In this document: one piece after another, positions 28,762 through 39,529 of the stretch
How positions within the stretch are numbered: position 1 is the first letter of the stretch
How the letters are laid out: each line of letters starts with the position of its first letter
Origin: Sceloporus undulatus
Lineage: Eukaryota; Chordata; Lepidosauria; Squamata; Phrynosomatidae
DNA length: 64,000 bases
Assembly (NCBI RefSeq): GCF_019175285.1
Contig: NC_056527.1
Coordinates: forward strand, 115,137,295-115,201,294
Direction: 5' to 3'
The notes under the pieces: model-generated
Seen by the model: the letters and a program-made list of their open reading frames with translations, nothing else
Databases searched by the model: none
What the model was told of the DNA's origin: nothing
Translations under genes and position numbers: made by a program

Positions 28762-29036
28762 CAGGTTGAGTCTCCCTTATTTGGAATTCTGAAATTCAAA
28801 ATATTCCAACCTTTTTTCATGGGTGGCTGAGATAGTGATTCCATTGCTTTCTGATGTTTCAGTGTACTCACAAAGTTATTGAAAATATTGTATAAAATTA
28901 CTTTCGGGCTATCTGTATAAAGGTGCATACAAAACATACGTGAATTTTGTGTTTAGACTCAAGCCCCGTCACCAAGCTATTTTATTATGTATATGCAGAT
29001 ATTCCAGAATCTGAAAAGAAACTGAAAACCAAAGGA
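28762..29036 (+). mobile_element. Tigger-like element T3 (MER44-like)
   Basis: TA|CAGGTTGAGTCTCCCTTATT ... CAGATATTCCAGAATCTGAA, in the proposed CPNE6 3'UTR intron; 3' end truncated. Confidence 0.8.
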
Positions 29037-29103
29037 TGACCTTGGGCAAGTCACACTCTCTCAGCCTCAGGGGAAGGCAATGGCAAATCTCCTCTGAGCA
29101 AAC
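29037..29103 (+). mobile_element. Sauria-type SINE fragment
   Basis: TTGGGCAAGTCACACTCTCT to CCTCTGAGCAAAC. Confidence 0.85.
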
Positions 29104-29419
29104 CTTTCTTTTCTTTTTCTTTGCCTGCTTCTGTCTCCTTCAGGTGCCTGTTTCTCTTTCCCCACACCTATGTCTTCCAGCCCTTAATCCCTTAGGACCT
29201 GTCCTCTGCCTTTTCTGGTGGGGAAAAGAGAGAGAAAGGAGAGAGGAAAAACAAGAGAGCACTTCGTCTTTGGCCTCCAGGCCTTCACCCGCGACTCAGG
29301 ACGGCAGCTGGAACTGCACTCCATCCAGATGTTCCCAGCTGTTCCCCATCTCCCCCTCCCGGCCCTCACGGATCCTCACCCCAGATAAGCCTGCATTGAT
29401 GGTGATGCCCATTTCCTTC

Positions 29420-29425
29420 AATAAA
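29420..29425 (+). terminator. candidate CPNE6 poly(A) signal
   Basis: AATAAA in repeat-free sequence about 775 nt past the CPNE6 stop, followed within 40 nt by T-rich sequence. It is the first canonical hexamer found after the last coding exon. Confidence 0.5.
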
Positions 29426-29430
29426 CCATC

Positions 29431-29744
29431 TCTCTTGAACACAGCTCCCTCTGTTATTCTGGACTCTTCTTTCCCTCTGTCTGTCTGTTTCTGTCTCTGT
29501 ATCGCACACCAGCGAATGTCAGTATTTGCCAAAGATATGGTTGACATTTGCCAATAATGATGGTGATGACTGGACAACCCTGAATTCTTATGTTCACTCT
29601 GTATCTTCTTTCTCCAAACTCTGCAGCACTTTAGAAACCTGTTTGATAATGATTATCCCAGGAATTTTGAAAATTCATGCAAGGGGAATCCTCTGGGTCT
29701 CAGTCCCACCAATGAATAACCAAAGTCCTGTCTCATCAGAGTTT
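29431..29744. other. intergenic, nothing recognised
   Basis: Repeat-free sequence past the CPNE6 poly(A) signal. Confidence 0.5.
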
Positions 29745-30070
29745 GGAAAAGTCACTTTTTTGGACAACAGTTCCCAAAATATTCCACCTTACATTCTGGG
29801 AGATATCCAAGGGTAGCCGTGTTGGCCAAATAACAAAGTACAATAACATCCAAAACCCACAGAATAGTTATCCCTTTACTGAGCTGTCCAAAAATGCACA
29901 CAAATACATCTTGCAAGCTTTCAAAGCTTCACTGGCTTCCTCATCAGGTAAAGGTGTTAGAAATTTTGAAAACTTGCAACATGTATTTTGTGCATTTTGG
30001 TTGATCCAATAAAGGTATCCCTGTTTTGTGGATTCTGGGAGATTTAATCAAACAATGTAACTTTTCTCAG
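29745..30070. mobile_element. G-type foldback split by a Penelope-like insert
   Basis: AAAGTCACTTTTTTGGACAA ... ATTCTGGGAGAT | insert | ATTCTGGGAGAT ... GTAACTTTTCT. Confidence 0.7.
29805..30031 (-). mobile_element. Penelope-like element with hammerhead-like core
   Basis: 227-bp insert flanked by a perfect 12-bp duplication (29793-29804, 30032-30043). Antisense half then sense half, head to head, joined near 29965. On the minus strand CTGATGA (29947-29941) and GAAA (29922-29919) enclose AAGC/GCTT arms, as in a hammerhead core. Confidence 0.55.
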
Positions 30071-30705
30071 CTGTGATCTGAACTCACTGCCCATCAGAAA
30101 AGCAGTTTACAGGGCTGGTTGGAACCTCAGCTTCAGCTACATCTGCCATTCGTTCCCTCACCCATGGCTTTCCATGGCCTTGAGCAACTACAAAACAGGA
30201 AGCAATCCAACAGGAACAGCTGTTCAACTGCACTGGATGCCAGTAGTACGTCTGTTTTAACGGGGAGGCAACTAAGTTGGGCAATTCTCAAAGCCACATA
30301 CCCTTTTAGAATTACTGGGGGATAACCAGCACTGCATTTTTGATGCCTCAGTTTCCTATCTGTCAAAAAGAATTTATGGCTGATTTTTCATCTTTTCTCC
30401 CCTGGGATTGAAGATGGAGAATGCATTAAAAGACGCTAAAATCCCTGCTGAAGTGGGGCAAGGAAGAAGGAAAAGGGAAGGAACTGCATCTTCCTTTTCT
30501 TATGTTATTCCTCTCTCCCAACCCACAGTGAATAAGTGGCAACCCTTTGCAAAGGAAGGGACCAAGAGGTTCTCATTACTTATTTATGAAGAGCGCCTAA
30601 TTGCGTATATAACTGCTGGAATCGGTTTTTCACTTGCAGGGCCCTCTCCACAGTCACGCAATGTGGGTAGATGGGAAAGGCTAATGCCAAGGTGTGCAAG
30701 GATAC

Positions 30706-30706
<1 letters not shown>
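30071..30706. other. intergenic, nothing recognised
   Basis: Unique-looking; no conserved frame. Confidence 0.5.
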
Positions 30707-30742
<36 letters not shown>

Positions 30743-30743
30743 G
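30707..30743. repeat. (TAA)n microsatellite
   Basis: About 12 TAA units. Confidence 0.96.
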
Positions 30744-30828
30744 GTCGTAATGCAGGCAGAGGGACAAACAATCACAATCAGGATTGCGGGGAATTCAGCC
30801 TTGAGCTACAATCTGAATCAGGCTTTAG

Positions 30829-31016
30829 ATTTCAAGCATCCACACTTTGAAAATATTAATAAAATATATAAATTCCAAAAAGCAAGCCTTGATTTTTCTA
30901 TTTTATATAAGGGACACCATGTTATTGTATTTAATGGAACTTGAGCATCCATGGATTTTGGTATACATGGGGGCGACCTGGAACCAAATCCCAGTAGCTA
31001 CCAAGAGCCCAATGTA
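30829..31016 (-). mobile_element. Tigger-like element T1
   Basis: TCAAGCATCCACACTTTG ... GAACTTGAGCATCCATGG ... AAGAGCCCAATGTA. Confidence 0.8.
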
Positions 31017-31189
31017 CTTTTGCACTTTGAACTCAGTTTGCAGCAACTGGAGTAAGCGGAGGACAAAGGGGGAAACTTGGAAGAGGAGGGAGAAACTGGG
31101 ACATTTTAAAAGCAGCTAGAAAAAGAATGGGACAACAAAAGATTCACCATGACTGTTATTTCCAGTTGAAAGGTATGCTAGAGAATTCT

Positions 31190-31292
31190 GTGTATCACCC
31201 TGAACTACAAATCCCAGGATTCCATAGGACAGAACCATGACAGTTAAACTGATATAAAAATGCTAGATTTGTGCATTGTGGAAACAGCCCAA
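31190..31292. mobile_element. F1 foldback half
   Basis: AACTACAAATCCCAGGATTC ... AACCATGACAGTTAAACTGA. Confidence 0.65.
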
Positions 31293-31640
31293 ATTAAGGT
31301 TGTTCCAGGTTATTTTGCTGCTTGAAATAAAGGGCAAAATGGCACCCCCAGCTGAAAAACGTTGAGCCTTCTCACATTATTAAACAAACCCGGCAGACAA
31401 ACGCAAAGACACATATTTTCTTTTCTACCTCTGCATGACTCTCATTCTCTTCAGGTTGAGAAAGTGTAGGAGAGCATTGTAAAAGCATTGTTTTTGCCAA
31501 ATGGATTATTTCAGCTTGGGAAGTGGGACACTTTTACAAGAACGACTTCATGCGTCTTTTTGATTACCTGACAGGTTTGTTTAATAATGCAATGAGACTC
31601 TAGCTGGGCTCTTACCTGAATACTGGCAAAAGAAGAGGTG
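31293..31640. other. intergenic, nothing recognised
   Basis: No features beyond short A/T runs. Confidence 0.5.
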
Positions 31641-31891
31641 GTGGTTGTTGTTGTTGTTGTTGTTGTGTGCCTTCAAGTCAATTTTTACTTACGGCGACCC
31701 TAAGGTGAACATATCATGGGGTTTTCTTGGCAAGATTTGTTCAGAGGTGGTTTTGCCATTGCCTTCCACTGAGGCTGAGAGCATGTGAATTCCCAAGGCT
31801 ACCCAGTGGGTTTCAATGGCCGAGCAAGGATTCAAACCCTGGTCTCCAGGGTCATAGTCCAGCGTTCAAACACTATGCCATGCTGGCGCCC
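31641..31891 (-). mobile_element. Sauria-type SINE, full length
   Basis: (TTG)n tail, body and tRNA-like head ending CATGCTGGCGC. Confidence 0.93.
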
Positions 31892-32364
31892 AAATGAAGA
31901 GTACCATCCACCATACCTGAGAGTAGCAGGCAATGTGCGTCTAGCTCTGGCCTCCAATGCCCCAGTGGCTCAGAAGGAACAGCTAAAGGAAATCTCTGTC
32001 CTGCTGCCCAGTAATAAGGCTGGCCCTTTTGCCAGAACTTGGTATGTGCAACAGTTTCAACCAGTGTTTAAAGCAACAGTACTTCTGAACATGTGCAGAG
32101 TGAGAGTATCTCCCTTGCTTCTTAGGGAAATTCCCCTGGGACCAATTCTTCAAAAGGAAGGACCATGCTTGCTCCATTTTTTCAGAGGCCCTCTCTCTAA
32201 GGCTAGGCCTGTGCTGAGCCTCCTGAAGTGGCTTCCTTCCATTGCGGCGTTCCCACATTTTTTATTTGTGGCGGCTTCTTAGAAGCGCTATTAATCTCTT
32301 GGCGCTAGGTGGTTGCTGCCTTGGCACTGAGAGCATTTTGGGACTAGGTATGAAATATGCAAGG
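31892..32364. other. intergenic, nothing recognised
   Basis: Unique-looking sequence. Confidence 0.5.
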
Positions 32365-32557
32365 CGAGCCAGCATGATTTCAGTATTTGGACTATTTCTG
32401 AAGACCAGGGTTCGAATCCTGGCTTGGCTGGATAAACCTACTCAGTGTCCTTGGGTAAGTCACACTCTCTCACCTTCAAATGGCAAACCTCCTCTGAACA
32501 AATCTTGCCAAGAAAGCCTCATGGTAGGGTCCCCATAAGTTGGAAACGACTTGAAGG
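32365..32557 (+). mobile_element. Sauria-type SINE
   Basis: GAGCCAGCATGATTTCAG ... GGAAACGACTTGAAGGCAGA, with internal deletions. Confidence 0.9.
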
Positions 32558-32583
32558 CAGATGATGATGATGATGATGATGGT
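32557..32583. repeat. (ATG)n microsatellite at SINE tail
   Basis: About nine units replacing the usual (ACA)n tail. Confidence 0.95.
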
Positions 32584-33015
32584 TCAGAGGTACTTTAAAC
32601 TTTGTTTTACTATTCCAGAATCCAGCCTCTCTGGTGCTGAAATTTGCCAAGTCTGGGCACAAATCACCCTCAATTTATTTTCCTCAGGGCAGCTGGAGCA
32701 ATTTGCTCTACCAACATTTTCTTGCAATCGAGAGCACGCGCATAGAAACCAAGGCTGGCTTGGATTCACCATTCTGCTGAGCATGCCACAGAAGTGGCAG
32801 CCTCAGCTAAATCAACGTTAACCGTAATTGCCTAGGAGATTTCCACAGTCACTGCATGAATTGTTTTCAAAATCTCTTTGCAGTTTAAGACAGTGGTGTT
32901 TATCAAGCTGATGTTCTCTGAAAGAGAGCAAGAGGACGAGATCTTTTCAATTAGTGGTTTTTCAGAAGGTCTTTCCAGAAACTCTGGAGTGCCTCAGATG
33001 CATGTCAGGACTCTC
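32584..33015. other. intergenic, nothing recognised
   Basis: Unique-looking sequence. Confidence 0.5.
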
Positions 33016-33604
33016 CAGGCTTTGCATTTCCACTGCAGAAATAATCCAGTTTGACACTGCTTTAACTGCCATGACTCAGTGCTGTGGGATTTTGGGATGC
33101 GTTGGCGGGTTACAGACCGCCCGTTTGGGGCAGACTGCACCCGCCCCTTTCCCCGGTGTATCGGGGCCTCAGCTGCCAGACCGGCAGCCTCCGAGGCCCC
33201 GATCCGCCGCTTTCCAGGCTGCGGGGAAGCGGCAAAAGGCCCCTTCCCCGCAGCCTGAAAAGGGGTGTCCTTGGGGCTTCAAGCTTGGCCCCTTTCTCCC
33301 TTGCTTCGCTGGTCCGCGCAAAGGGCAGCGCGGTTGTGATGTCGTCATGGCGGCCCCCATGTGGAAGGGGAGCCACCATTTTGTATGGACTCAGTCCGTA
33401 CTAGGGTTAGGGGGGGTGCGGAAGCACCGCACCTTCCTAACCCTAGTACGGACTGACTCCGTACTTTCATGGCGGTTTGTAACCCGCCTTAGTTTTGTGA
33501 GATATTTAGCCTTCCCTGTCAGAAAGCTCTGGTGCCATGACAAATTTTAACATGCCAGGCAAAGTGGTATCAAACTGCGTTATTTCTGCAGTGCAAATGC
33601 AGGC
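33016..33604. mobile_element. foldback F1 split by F4
   Basis: TTCCACTGCAGAAATAATCC to 33103, resuming at TTAGTTTTGTGAGATATTTA (33489) and ending TTATTTCTGCAGTGCAAATG. Confidence 0.88.
33104..33488. mobile_element. GC-rich DNA element F4, 385 bp
   Basis: GGCGGGTTACAGACCGCC ... GGCGGTTTGTAACCCGCC; CpG-rich interior with a palindromic TAGTACGGACT block near 33395-33460. No coding frame. Confidence 0.8.
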
Positions 33605-33727
33605 AAGATGTTTCAAAAACCATGTTCCCCTGCAAACTACAGTGCAATGCTCTGGTGTTTTGCCCCTTTCTATTCTCAGGATAAAGATGATCCTATAGGA
33701 CAGTTGGTCTTAATATCAGGCCTGATT

Positions 33728-34062
33728 CTATCACTGGGTTTTCTTGGCAAGATCTATTCAGATGAGGTTTGCCACTGCCTTCCTCTGAGAGAGTGTGACT
33801 TGCCCATGGCAAGGGAGGATTCGAACCCTTGGCCTGTTACATACAGCCAAAATAAAGCTGCTTCGAGTCACAGTGGAAGTATGGTGTTTCCTTAGGGCTG
33901 GAGCATGGCTTTGGTGCGACTTCTGGACTCTTAGGACGCATGCATCATTGAAACACCATACCTCTACTGTGACTCGAAGCAGCTTTATTTTGGCTGTCTG
34001 TAACAGGCCCTAGTCTCTTGGAATCCTAGACCAGCACTTAAACCGCCATGCCACACGGGCTC
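33728..34062 (-). mobile_element. Sauria-type SINE split by F4
   Basis: Body to GATTCGAACCC, insert 33831-34009, then GTCTCTTGGAATCCTAGACC and head. Confidence 0.85.
33831..34009. mobile_element. foldback element F4, 179 bp
   Basis: Arms of about 60 bp from GGCCTGTTACATACAGCC / GGCTGTCTGTAACAGGCC. Flanks CTT and CTA are a near-match 3-bp duplication. Confidence 0.85.
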
Positions 34063-34067
34063 TTGAA

Positions 34068-34212
34068 AATAGGATTTACCTAGCAAGAATTATTTAGAGG
34101 TGGGTTTCTATGGTCTTCCAACAAGGCTGAGAGTGTGATTTTCCCAAGTTCCCCCAGCTGACTTCCATGGCTGAGCAGAGATTTGAACCCTGCTCTCCCA
34201 GCGTCCTAGAGT
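34068..34212 (-). mobile_element. Sauria-type SINE fragment
   Basis: Body and head only. Confidence 0.82.
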
Positions 34213-34420
34213 TCATCTACCTGGTAGAAATAATGCAGTTGATGCCACTTGTAAGTGCTATTGCTCCATCCTCTGGAAGCCTGGGATTGGTAGTTTTGCA
34301 AGGTCTGCTCTGCCAAAGAGTGCTGGCGCCTCACCAAACTATGAATCCCAGGGTTCTGTAGGATGGACCCATGGCAGTTACAGTGGTGTCAAACTGTATT
34401 ACTTCTACAATGCACCTCCA
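34207..34420. mobile_element. foldback element F1
   Basis: TTCATCTACCTGGTAGAAAT ... TTACTTCTACAATGCACC. Confidence 0.83.
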
Positions 34421-34514
34421 GTTCAAACTTTAAGGCACTATATAATATGCTAGTTCTCTGTGAGCCAGAGTGCTAAAAATAGGGACCTGCATGGCAGACT
34501 TAAACTAGACTGTT

Positions 34515-34737
34515 ATGATGGTGGTTGTGTGCCTGCAAGCCATTTCTGACTCATGGTAACCCAAAGAAAAGGAGGCTTCTTTGCAAGTTTATTCACAAGG
34601 GGGTTGTCACTGCTATCCTCTGAGGCTGAGAGAGTGTGACTTGCCCAAAGTCACCCAGTGAGTTTCAGTGGCCAAGACAAGATTCGAACCCTGGTCTCCA
34701 AAGTCATCATCCATCACTCAGACCACTGCAGCACACA
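34515..34737 (-). mobile_element. Sauria-type SINE
   Basis: GTTGTGTGCCTGCAAGCCAT tail to CACTGCAGCACAC head. Confidence 0.9.
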
Positions 34738-36439
34738 TTGAACAGGATTCTCATCACCCTAAAAAAACCTATAGGATTGTTTCAGGGGCAGCCATGACAG
34801 GTAAACTGGTGCAACACCAACGTGTACATTTGGAGTGCAAATATTTTCTGCAAATATGGCTACAGTGCATCCCAGAATTCTTTGCAGCTTGTGGGGAAAT
34901 TAATATAGCTCAATAGGAAGCAGCAAGAGGGCTCCGGTAACATAAAGCCTTTATATACCATTTCCAAACCCAAAGAACTCCAGAAGCAGGTTCCAAATTA
35001 ATTAATTTTATTAATAAAACGGGAATTGGCACACACACAAACACACACTCTTACTCTCACACACACACACCAGAACTAGCAATGCAAAGGCAGTAGAAAA
35101 CAGTGAGTTGCAGATTTACAAAGAGGCAATACTGTACTACCGATCCTGAAGCATAGCTCCAATTGTGGGGTGACTGGAATGAGAATGGCTCAGTAAACAC
35201 CTGCAATATGTGGGGTGGCCAGGTACTGAAGTGTCCAGTCAAAATCAAACCGATGTCCATCCAGTTTCAAACTAGACCAAATTACTGTTATCTAAATATG
35301 TGTATTTACAGCAAGAAATTGGTCCTGGGGCAATGTTTTAGGAGTTAAATGGCTTCTCCAGGAGTTATAAGGGCTTTCCCAGGGGAGAAGAATGGAATGA
35401 GATATGAAGAAACAACTGGACAATTGGTACAAATGTCCTCAAACAAAAAGAGTTTCATTCCCAGAAGGAAACTCCCTTGGTCTGTTGTATGCAAGCAACC
35501 ATCAGGTCCAGTGTCCATCATTGCACTCCTTGGTGAAGGGATGATGCCGATTCCGACCTTGAGCAGTCTCATCTCAGCTACGAGCCTTTGGCTTCTCCCA
35601 TGCCGAGCCATCTTCTCATAAGCTATGGTGCTTTCCTGTGCTGGGGTGTCCCCTTTGGGCTACCCTTAATATCAATTTGATATTAAAGATTATGGGGGGG
35701 GGGGGCTGGACCCTGGAGTAATGGGCTTTGGCAGCATGTCAGAGGAATTAATAGCAAAAGTGTCCCACAACTATAGGAAGTTTGGAGGCAGAACCCTGGA
35801 TCATGGTGGCAGGGAATGCTTATACTGCACTATCCTTAAATAGTGGAGGACTTTCTAGGATCAGTTTCCTTGGAGAGAATATGGCAGTAGTGCAAAATCT
35901 CTGAGGTTTCATTCCCCACCCCTTGTTCCATGTGGGGAAGTCAATTTTCCCCACTATTACCCCAAACATTAAGATATTCAGCACAGATAGGTCTCTGCTT
36001 CTCTGAGGCATTCAATGGTTCCTATTTTGCTTTTGGCGATTCATAAATAGTATTGCTTTTTCTTCCTGTCCTCTTTAATGTTTCCATTTTGGAGGAAGAG
36101 CCAAAAGGAGCTGGGGTGGAGGTAGGAGCCCCTTTGTTAATATTGCTTCCTCAGCATTGTAACTTATAGGAAGATCTACATACAGGGAGGAAGGGGGATA
36201 TTGCTGTGTCAGCCCCCGAACTAAGATGCAAAGATGGTACCTTTTCTGTTGTTTTGTATCATCACATATATTGCTTGCATCTGCGTCTCCCAGATGGCAT
36301 TATGAATTCTTGCAACCATGGAGTTTATAATTATGTTCCAACTCTGCTCATTAGCCGGCCTAATATTTGTTAACTCAGTGTCTGAGAAAGGAAAAGTCAA
36401 GGGGGACGGGGCTGAGGAGGACCCAGGATTGGTATTTTA
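34738..36439. other. longest repeat-poor intergenic stretch
   Basis: CA-rich tracts at 35031-35072 and a G13-type run near 35694-35706. Open frames at 35345-35621 overlap on both strands and show no domain. No exon called. Confidence 0.5.
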
Positions 36440-36638
36440 TTGTTGTTGTTGTTGCTGCTGCTGCGTACCTTCAAGTTGTGTCTGATTTATGGGAACCCTA
36501 AAGACGAACCTATCATGGGGCTTTGGGCACCAGATTTGTTCAAAAGTTGTTTGCCATTATGTATGTATGTATGTATGTATGTATGTATGTAGCACTGTAA
36601 ATTTCATTCCTCTGAGGCCGAGAGAACGTGACTTGGAC
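36440..36638 (-). mobile_element. Sauria-type SINE with internal microsatellite
   Basis: Normal tail and body, but an (ATGT)n tract (36558-36591) sits where the GCCATTGCCTTCC block belongs. Confidence 0.87.
36558..36591. repeat. (ATGT)n microsatellite
   Basis: Eight to nine units inside the SINE. Confidence 0.95.
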
Positions 36639-36699
36639 ATATTTCAATATTTGCAAATATTTCCATATTAGGCGAGCTCTGAAAACCCATTTATTACAT

Positions 36700-36914
36700 G
36701 GGGTGTGTGTACACTGTTGAAATAATGCAGTTTGACACCACTTCAAGTGCTGTAGCTCCCGCCTATGGAACCCTGGCATTGGGGTTTTACCAGGACTTTA
36801 GCCTTCACTGCCAAAGAGTGCTGCTGCCCCACACAACTACAGATCCCACGGTTCTGTAGGAAGGAGCCATAGCTGCTAAAGTGATTTTGAACTGCATTAT
36901 TTCAACAGTGTAGG
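36700..36914. mobile_element. foldback element F1
   Basis: GGGTGTGTGTACACTGTTG ... TATTTCAACAGTGTAGG. Confidence 0.85.
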
Positions 36915-36935
36915 TAAAGAGTAGGGTAGAAATAT

Positions 36936-37172
36936 GAGAACCAGCGTGGTGCAGTGGCTTCAATGTTGGACTAGGACTCTGGAGACCAGGGTTCAATTCC
37001 CCGCATGGCCATGGAAACCCACTTGGTGACCTGGGCAGGTCACACTCTCTTGGCTTCAAAGGTTGGCAATGACAAGCCTCCTCCGGACCAATCTTGCCAA
37101 GAAAACCCCATGATAGATTCGCCTTAGGGTCACCGTGGGTCGGAAACAACTCGAAGGCACACAACAAGAAGA
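36936..37172 (+). mobile_element. Sauria-type SINE, full length
   Basis: ACCAGCGTGGTGCAGTGG head to ACACAACAAGAAGAAAC tail. Confidence 0.93.
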
Positions 37173-37884
37173 AACTAAGCACAGTAGGATTGTCAGACTG
37201 AAATCTGAACCATTAAAAGAGGCCATTAAAAAGCTGGTGTTGCTGAAAAATGAACGGTAGAATCAAATTTAAGAAGGGTCCCCCATGTTGGTCTATGGCT
37301 GAAATTCAGGACCCTGGACAGGTAACCCAGGATCTGAATTGACCTCTGTCTTGAGAAGGCTTTGATTTGTAAACTCTCAGAACTAATGGAAATCAACAGA
37401 ACAACTGTGATTCCATACTGCAAGCTGCTTCAACCCAGGCCTTCCTTGCTTAGTGCTTGTCTAGCAAAACCTTTCAAAAGACACTAATAGTGTGTTGATC
37501 TAGAGGCTGCTATGAGAAAGAATCCGCTGGTCTTAAATGTTGCAAAGGCCCCTCTGTTGGCTGCCTTCCTGGAAGCTAGACTTGCAGACCCTTCGTTGTT
37601 CCTGGAGTGCAGCATTTTTCAATTGCAGACCTGGAGTCTTTCTGCTGAGCAGAACATTGCTTGTATTTATGGGACTGTCAATAACATAAATTTTACGTTT
37701 GCTCCTGTGAAAAACTCCTGCTTTTGCTCCTGTGAGGCTGATTCCTATGAGATCCTGTGGACCTGAGGTTATAAAACCTTTGCTGTAATCCATAAAGTCA
37801 TCCCTCTTGCAAAGGACAAGCATCCAGTGTATCCATGTTTCTAATGTGAAGGGTTTCATGGCTGGAATCCATAGTTTGTTGTAG
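37173..37884. other. intergenic, nothing recognised
   Basis: A short piece near 37185 resembles the end of F7; the rest is unique. Confidence 0.5.
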
Positions 37885-37976
37885 GTTTGATGCCAGCCAC
37901 AGATGTTGGTGAAACGTCAGGAATAAACTCTTCTAGAATATGGCCACATAGCCCAAAAAACCTACAACAAACTATT
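37885..37976 (+). mobile_element. Penelope-like repeat, second hammerhead-like type
   Basis: GATGCCAGCCACAGATGTTG then GTGAAACGTCAGG: GCCAGC/GTTGGT arms enclose the site before GAAAC. Ends AACCTACAACAAACTA. Confidence 0.45.
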
Positions 37977-38144
37977 CATGTTTCACTTTGGTGAACCTCC
38001 CTTGATCAATGGGAGTATTTGGTTGTAAGTGCCTTCCTTGGTTGATTCAAGGTCCATCCTCAGTACCACTTTCTTGGGAACCCGGCAGAGTTCTGGCTAT
38101 TCCAGAATTTGCCCAACTTTACTTGTCTTGCAAACAGGGAAGAA

Positions 38145-38765
38145 CACCAAATCCACAATAAACAACATCAGTTAAAATGCTTTCATTAAATCATACAACA
38201 GTTTAAAAGGACAAATAAGACATATACATTTTAAAAGAGTCCATATTTAAAATTAAGCATCTAAGTTCACAATTTAAAAATCATCAGGATAAGCCTACTG
38301 GAAGAGACTGGTCTTCAATGCTGTTTTGAATTCAGACAGTGTATTCAGCTGCCAAATCTCTTCCAGCAGATCATTCCACAATCCAGGGGCGGCTGAAGAA
38401 AAATCCTCTGGCTGACCACTGCCAACCTAGTCCTGGATGACCGGAGTAAATGTCCACCAGAGGATCTGAGAGTATGGGGTGGATTATATGGAAGGAGGCA
38501 ATCCTATAGGTAACCTGGACTCAAACCATGTACAGCTTTAAAGGTAATAATCAACATTTTGTACCTTGACTACAAACTAACTGGCAGCCAGTGGAGTGAC
38601 TTTAATATTGGTGTAATAGGATCACTCCTGGATGTCCCAGTAATCAATCTGGCTGCTGTATTTTGAACTAACTGAAGTTTCCAAACGTGGAACAGAGATA
38701 ACCCAACATACAGCGCATTGCAGAAGTCCGGCCTTGAGTTTATTAGTATATACTACAACCTGCTC
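38145..38765 (-). mobile_element. L2-like LINE-derived repeat
   Basis: AAAGGACAAATAAGAC, CTTCCAGCAGATCATTCCAC, ACTGGCAGCCAGTGGAGTGA and CATTGCAGAAGTCC are blocks of a reptile-wide interspersed repeat. The superfamily assignment is tentative. Confidence 0.6.
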
Positions 38766-39045
38766 CCACTTTCACTCTGGCAACCCTGAGCACAGAGTTC
38801 AAAATCAAAACCACAACAAAACCCCAAAACACCAGGCCTAACAAATTTGGAAAATATTTATTTTTCAAGATGCTGCCCTCACCCTGAGATTCCCCCTCTT
38901 AGCCTTATAGACCAGAGAAAAAGGGTCTAGGCCCTGAGACTTGGCAAGCTTTGTGTGTGTGTGTCACAACAAACACAGGCTGTCATCCCTATTTAACCTG
39001 TCACAAGAAAAACAACCAAGTGTCTTCTAGTGCCTCAAAGACTAG

Positions 39046-39304
39046 GGAGTTTATCAGACAAGGGGAATTGGAAGTATAATCCGATGGCAATCTGAACGCA
39101 ATCATGGGGTTTCACATTATTGCATGATAGACTGCCACACGCAAATTCAGGCAATGGCATGCTATTTTCAGGCAATGGGGAGCCAGTTCGAATGCAATGC
39201 ACATTCACATAATTGCGCTAAACTAGCGACTTAAATGAATGTTTTCTGGCCCCACTTTCTTTTCATTCGAATTTAAGAGAAATTCCTCCTGTTTGATAAA
39301 CTCT
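39046..39304. mobile_element. foldback element F3 with TAG duplication
   Basis: GGAGTTTATCAGACAAGG ... GTTTGATAAACTCT, flanked by TAG at 39043-39045 and 39305-39307. Confidence 0.88.
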
Positions 39305-39307
39305 TAG

Positions 39308-39529
39308 GGCTTCATCCACACTGCAGAAATAATCCAGCTTGACATCATTTTAACTGCCATGGCTCAATGCTATGGAATTCTGGGATCTGTAGTTTAATGA
39401 GACATTTAGCCTTCTCTGTCAGAGAGCTCTGGCACCACAATAAACTACACTTCCCAGAAGTCCATAGCATTGAGCCATGGCAGTTAAAGTGGTGTCAAAC
39501 TGGATTATTTCTGCAGTGCGGATGCAATT
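39308..39529. mobile_element. foldback element F1 with TAG duplication
   Basis: GGCTTCATCCACACTGCAG ... CTGCAGTGCGGATGCAATT, flanked by TAG at 39305-39307 (shared with the F3 copy) and 39530-39532. Confidence 0.9.

Larger units (their letters stand above)
28646..29430 (+). other. CPNE6: CPNE6 3'UTR with a probable UTR intron
   Basis: 49 nt after the stop, AT|GTAAGT at 28695 is a strong donor. A pyrimidine tract ending CTTCAG at 29143 is a good acceptor. The 449-nt interval holds a Tigger-like element and a SINE fragment, as expected of an intron, while 29144-29440 is repeat-free and ends near an AATAAA. Inferred from splice motifs only; read-through without splicing is possible. Confidence 0.5.

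Noticed and set aside
33101-33491. 3-bp duplication around the large F4 element
   Set aside because: Flanks read GTT and TTA; no clean duplication could be assigned.
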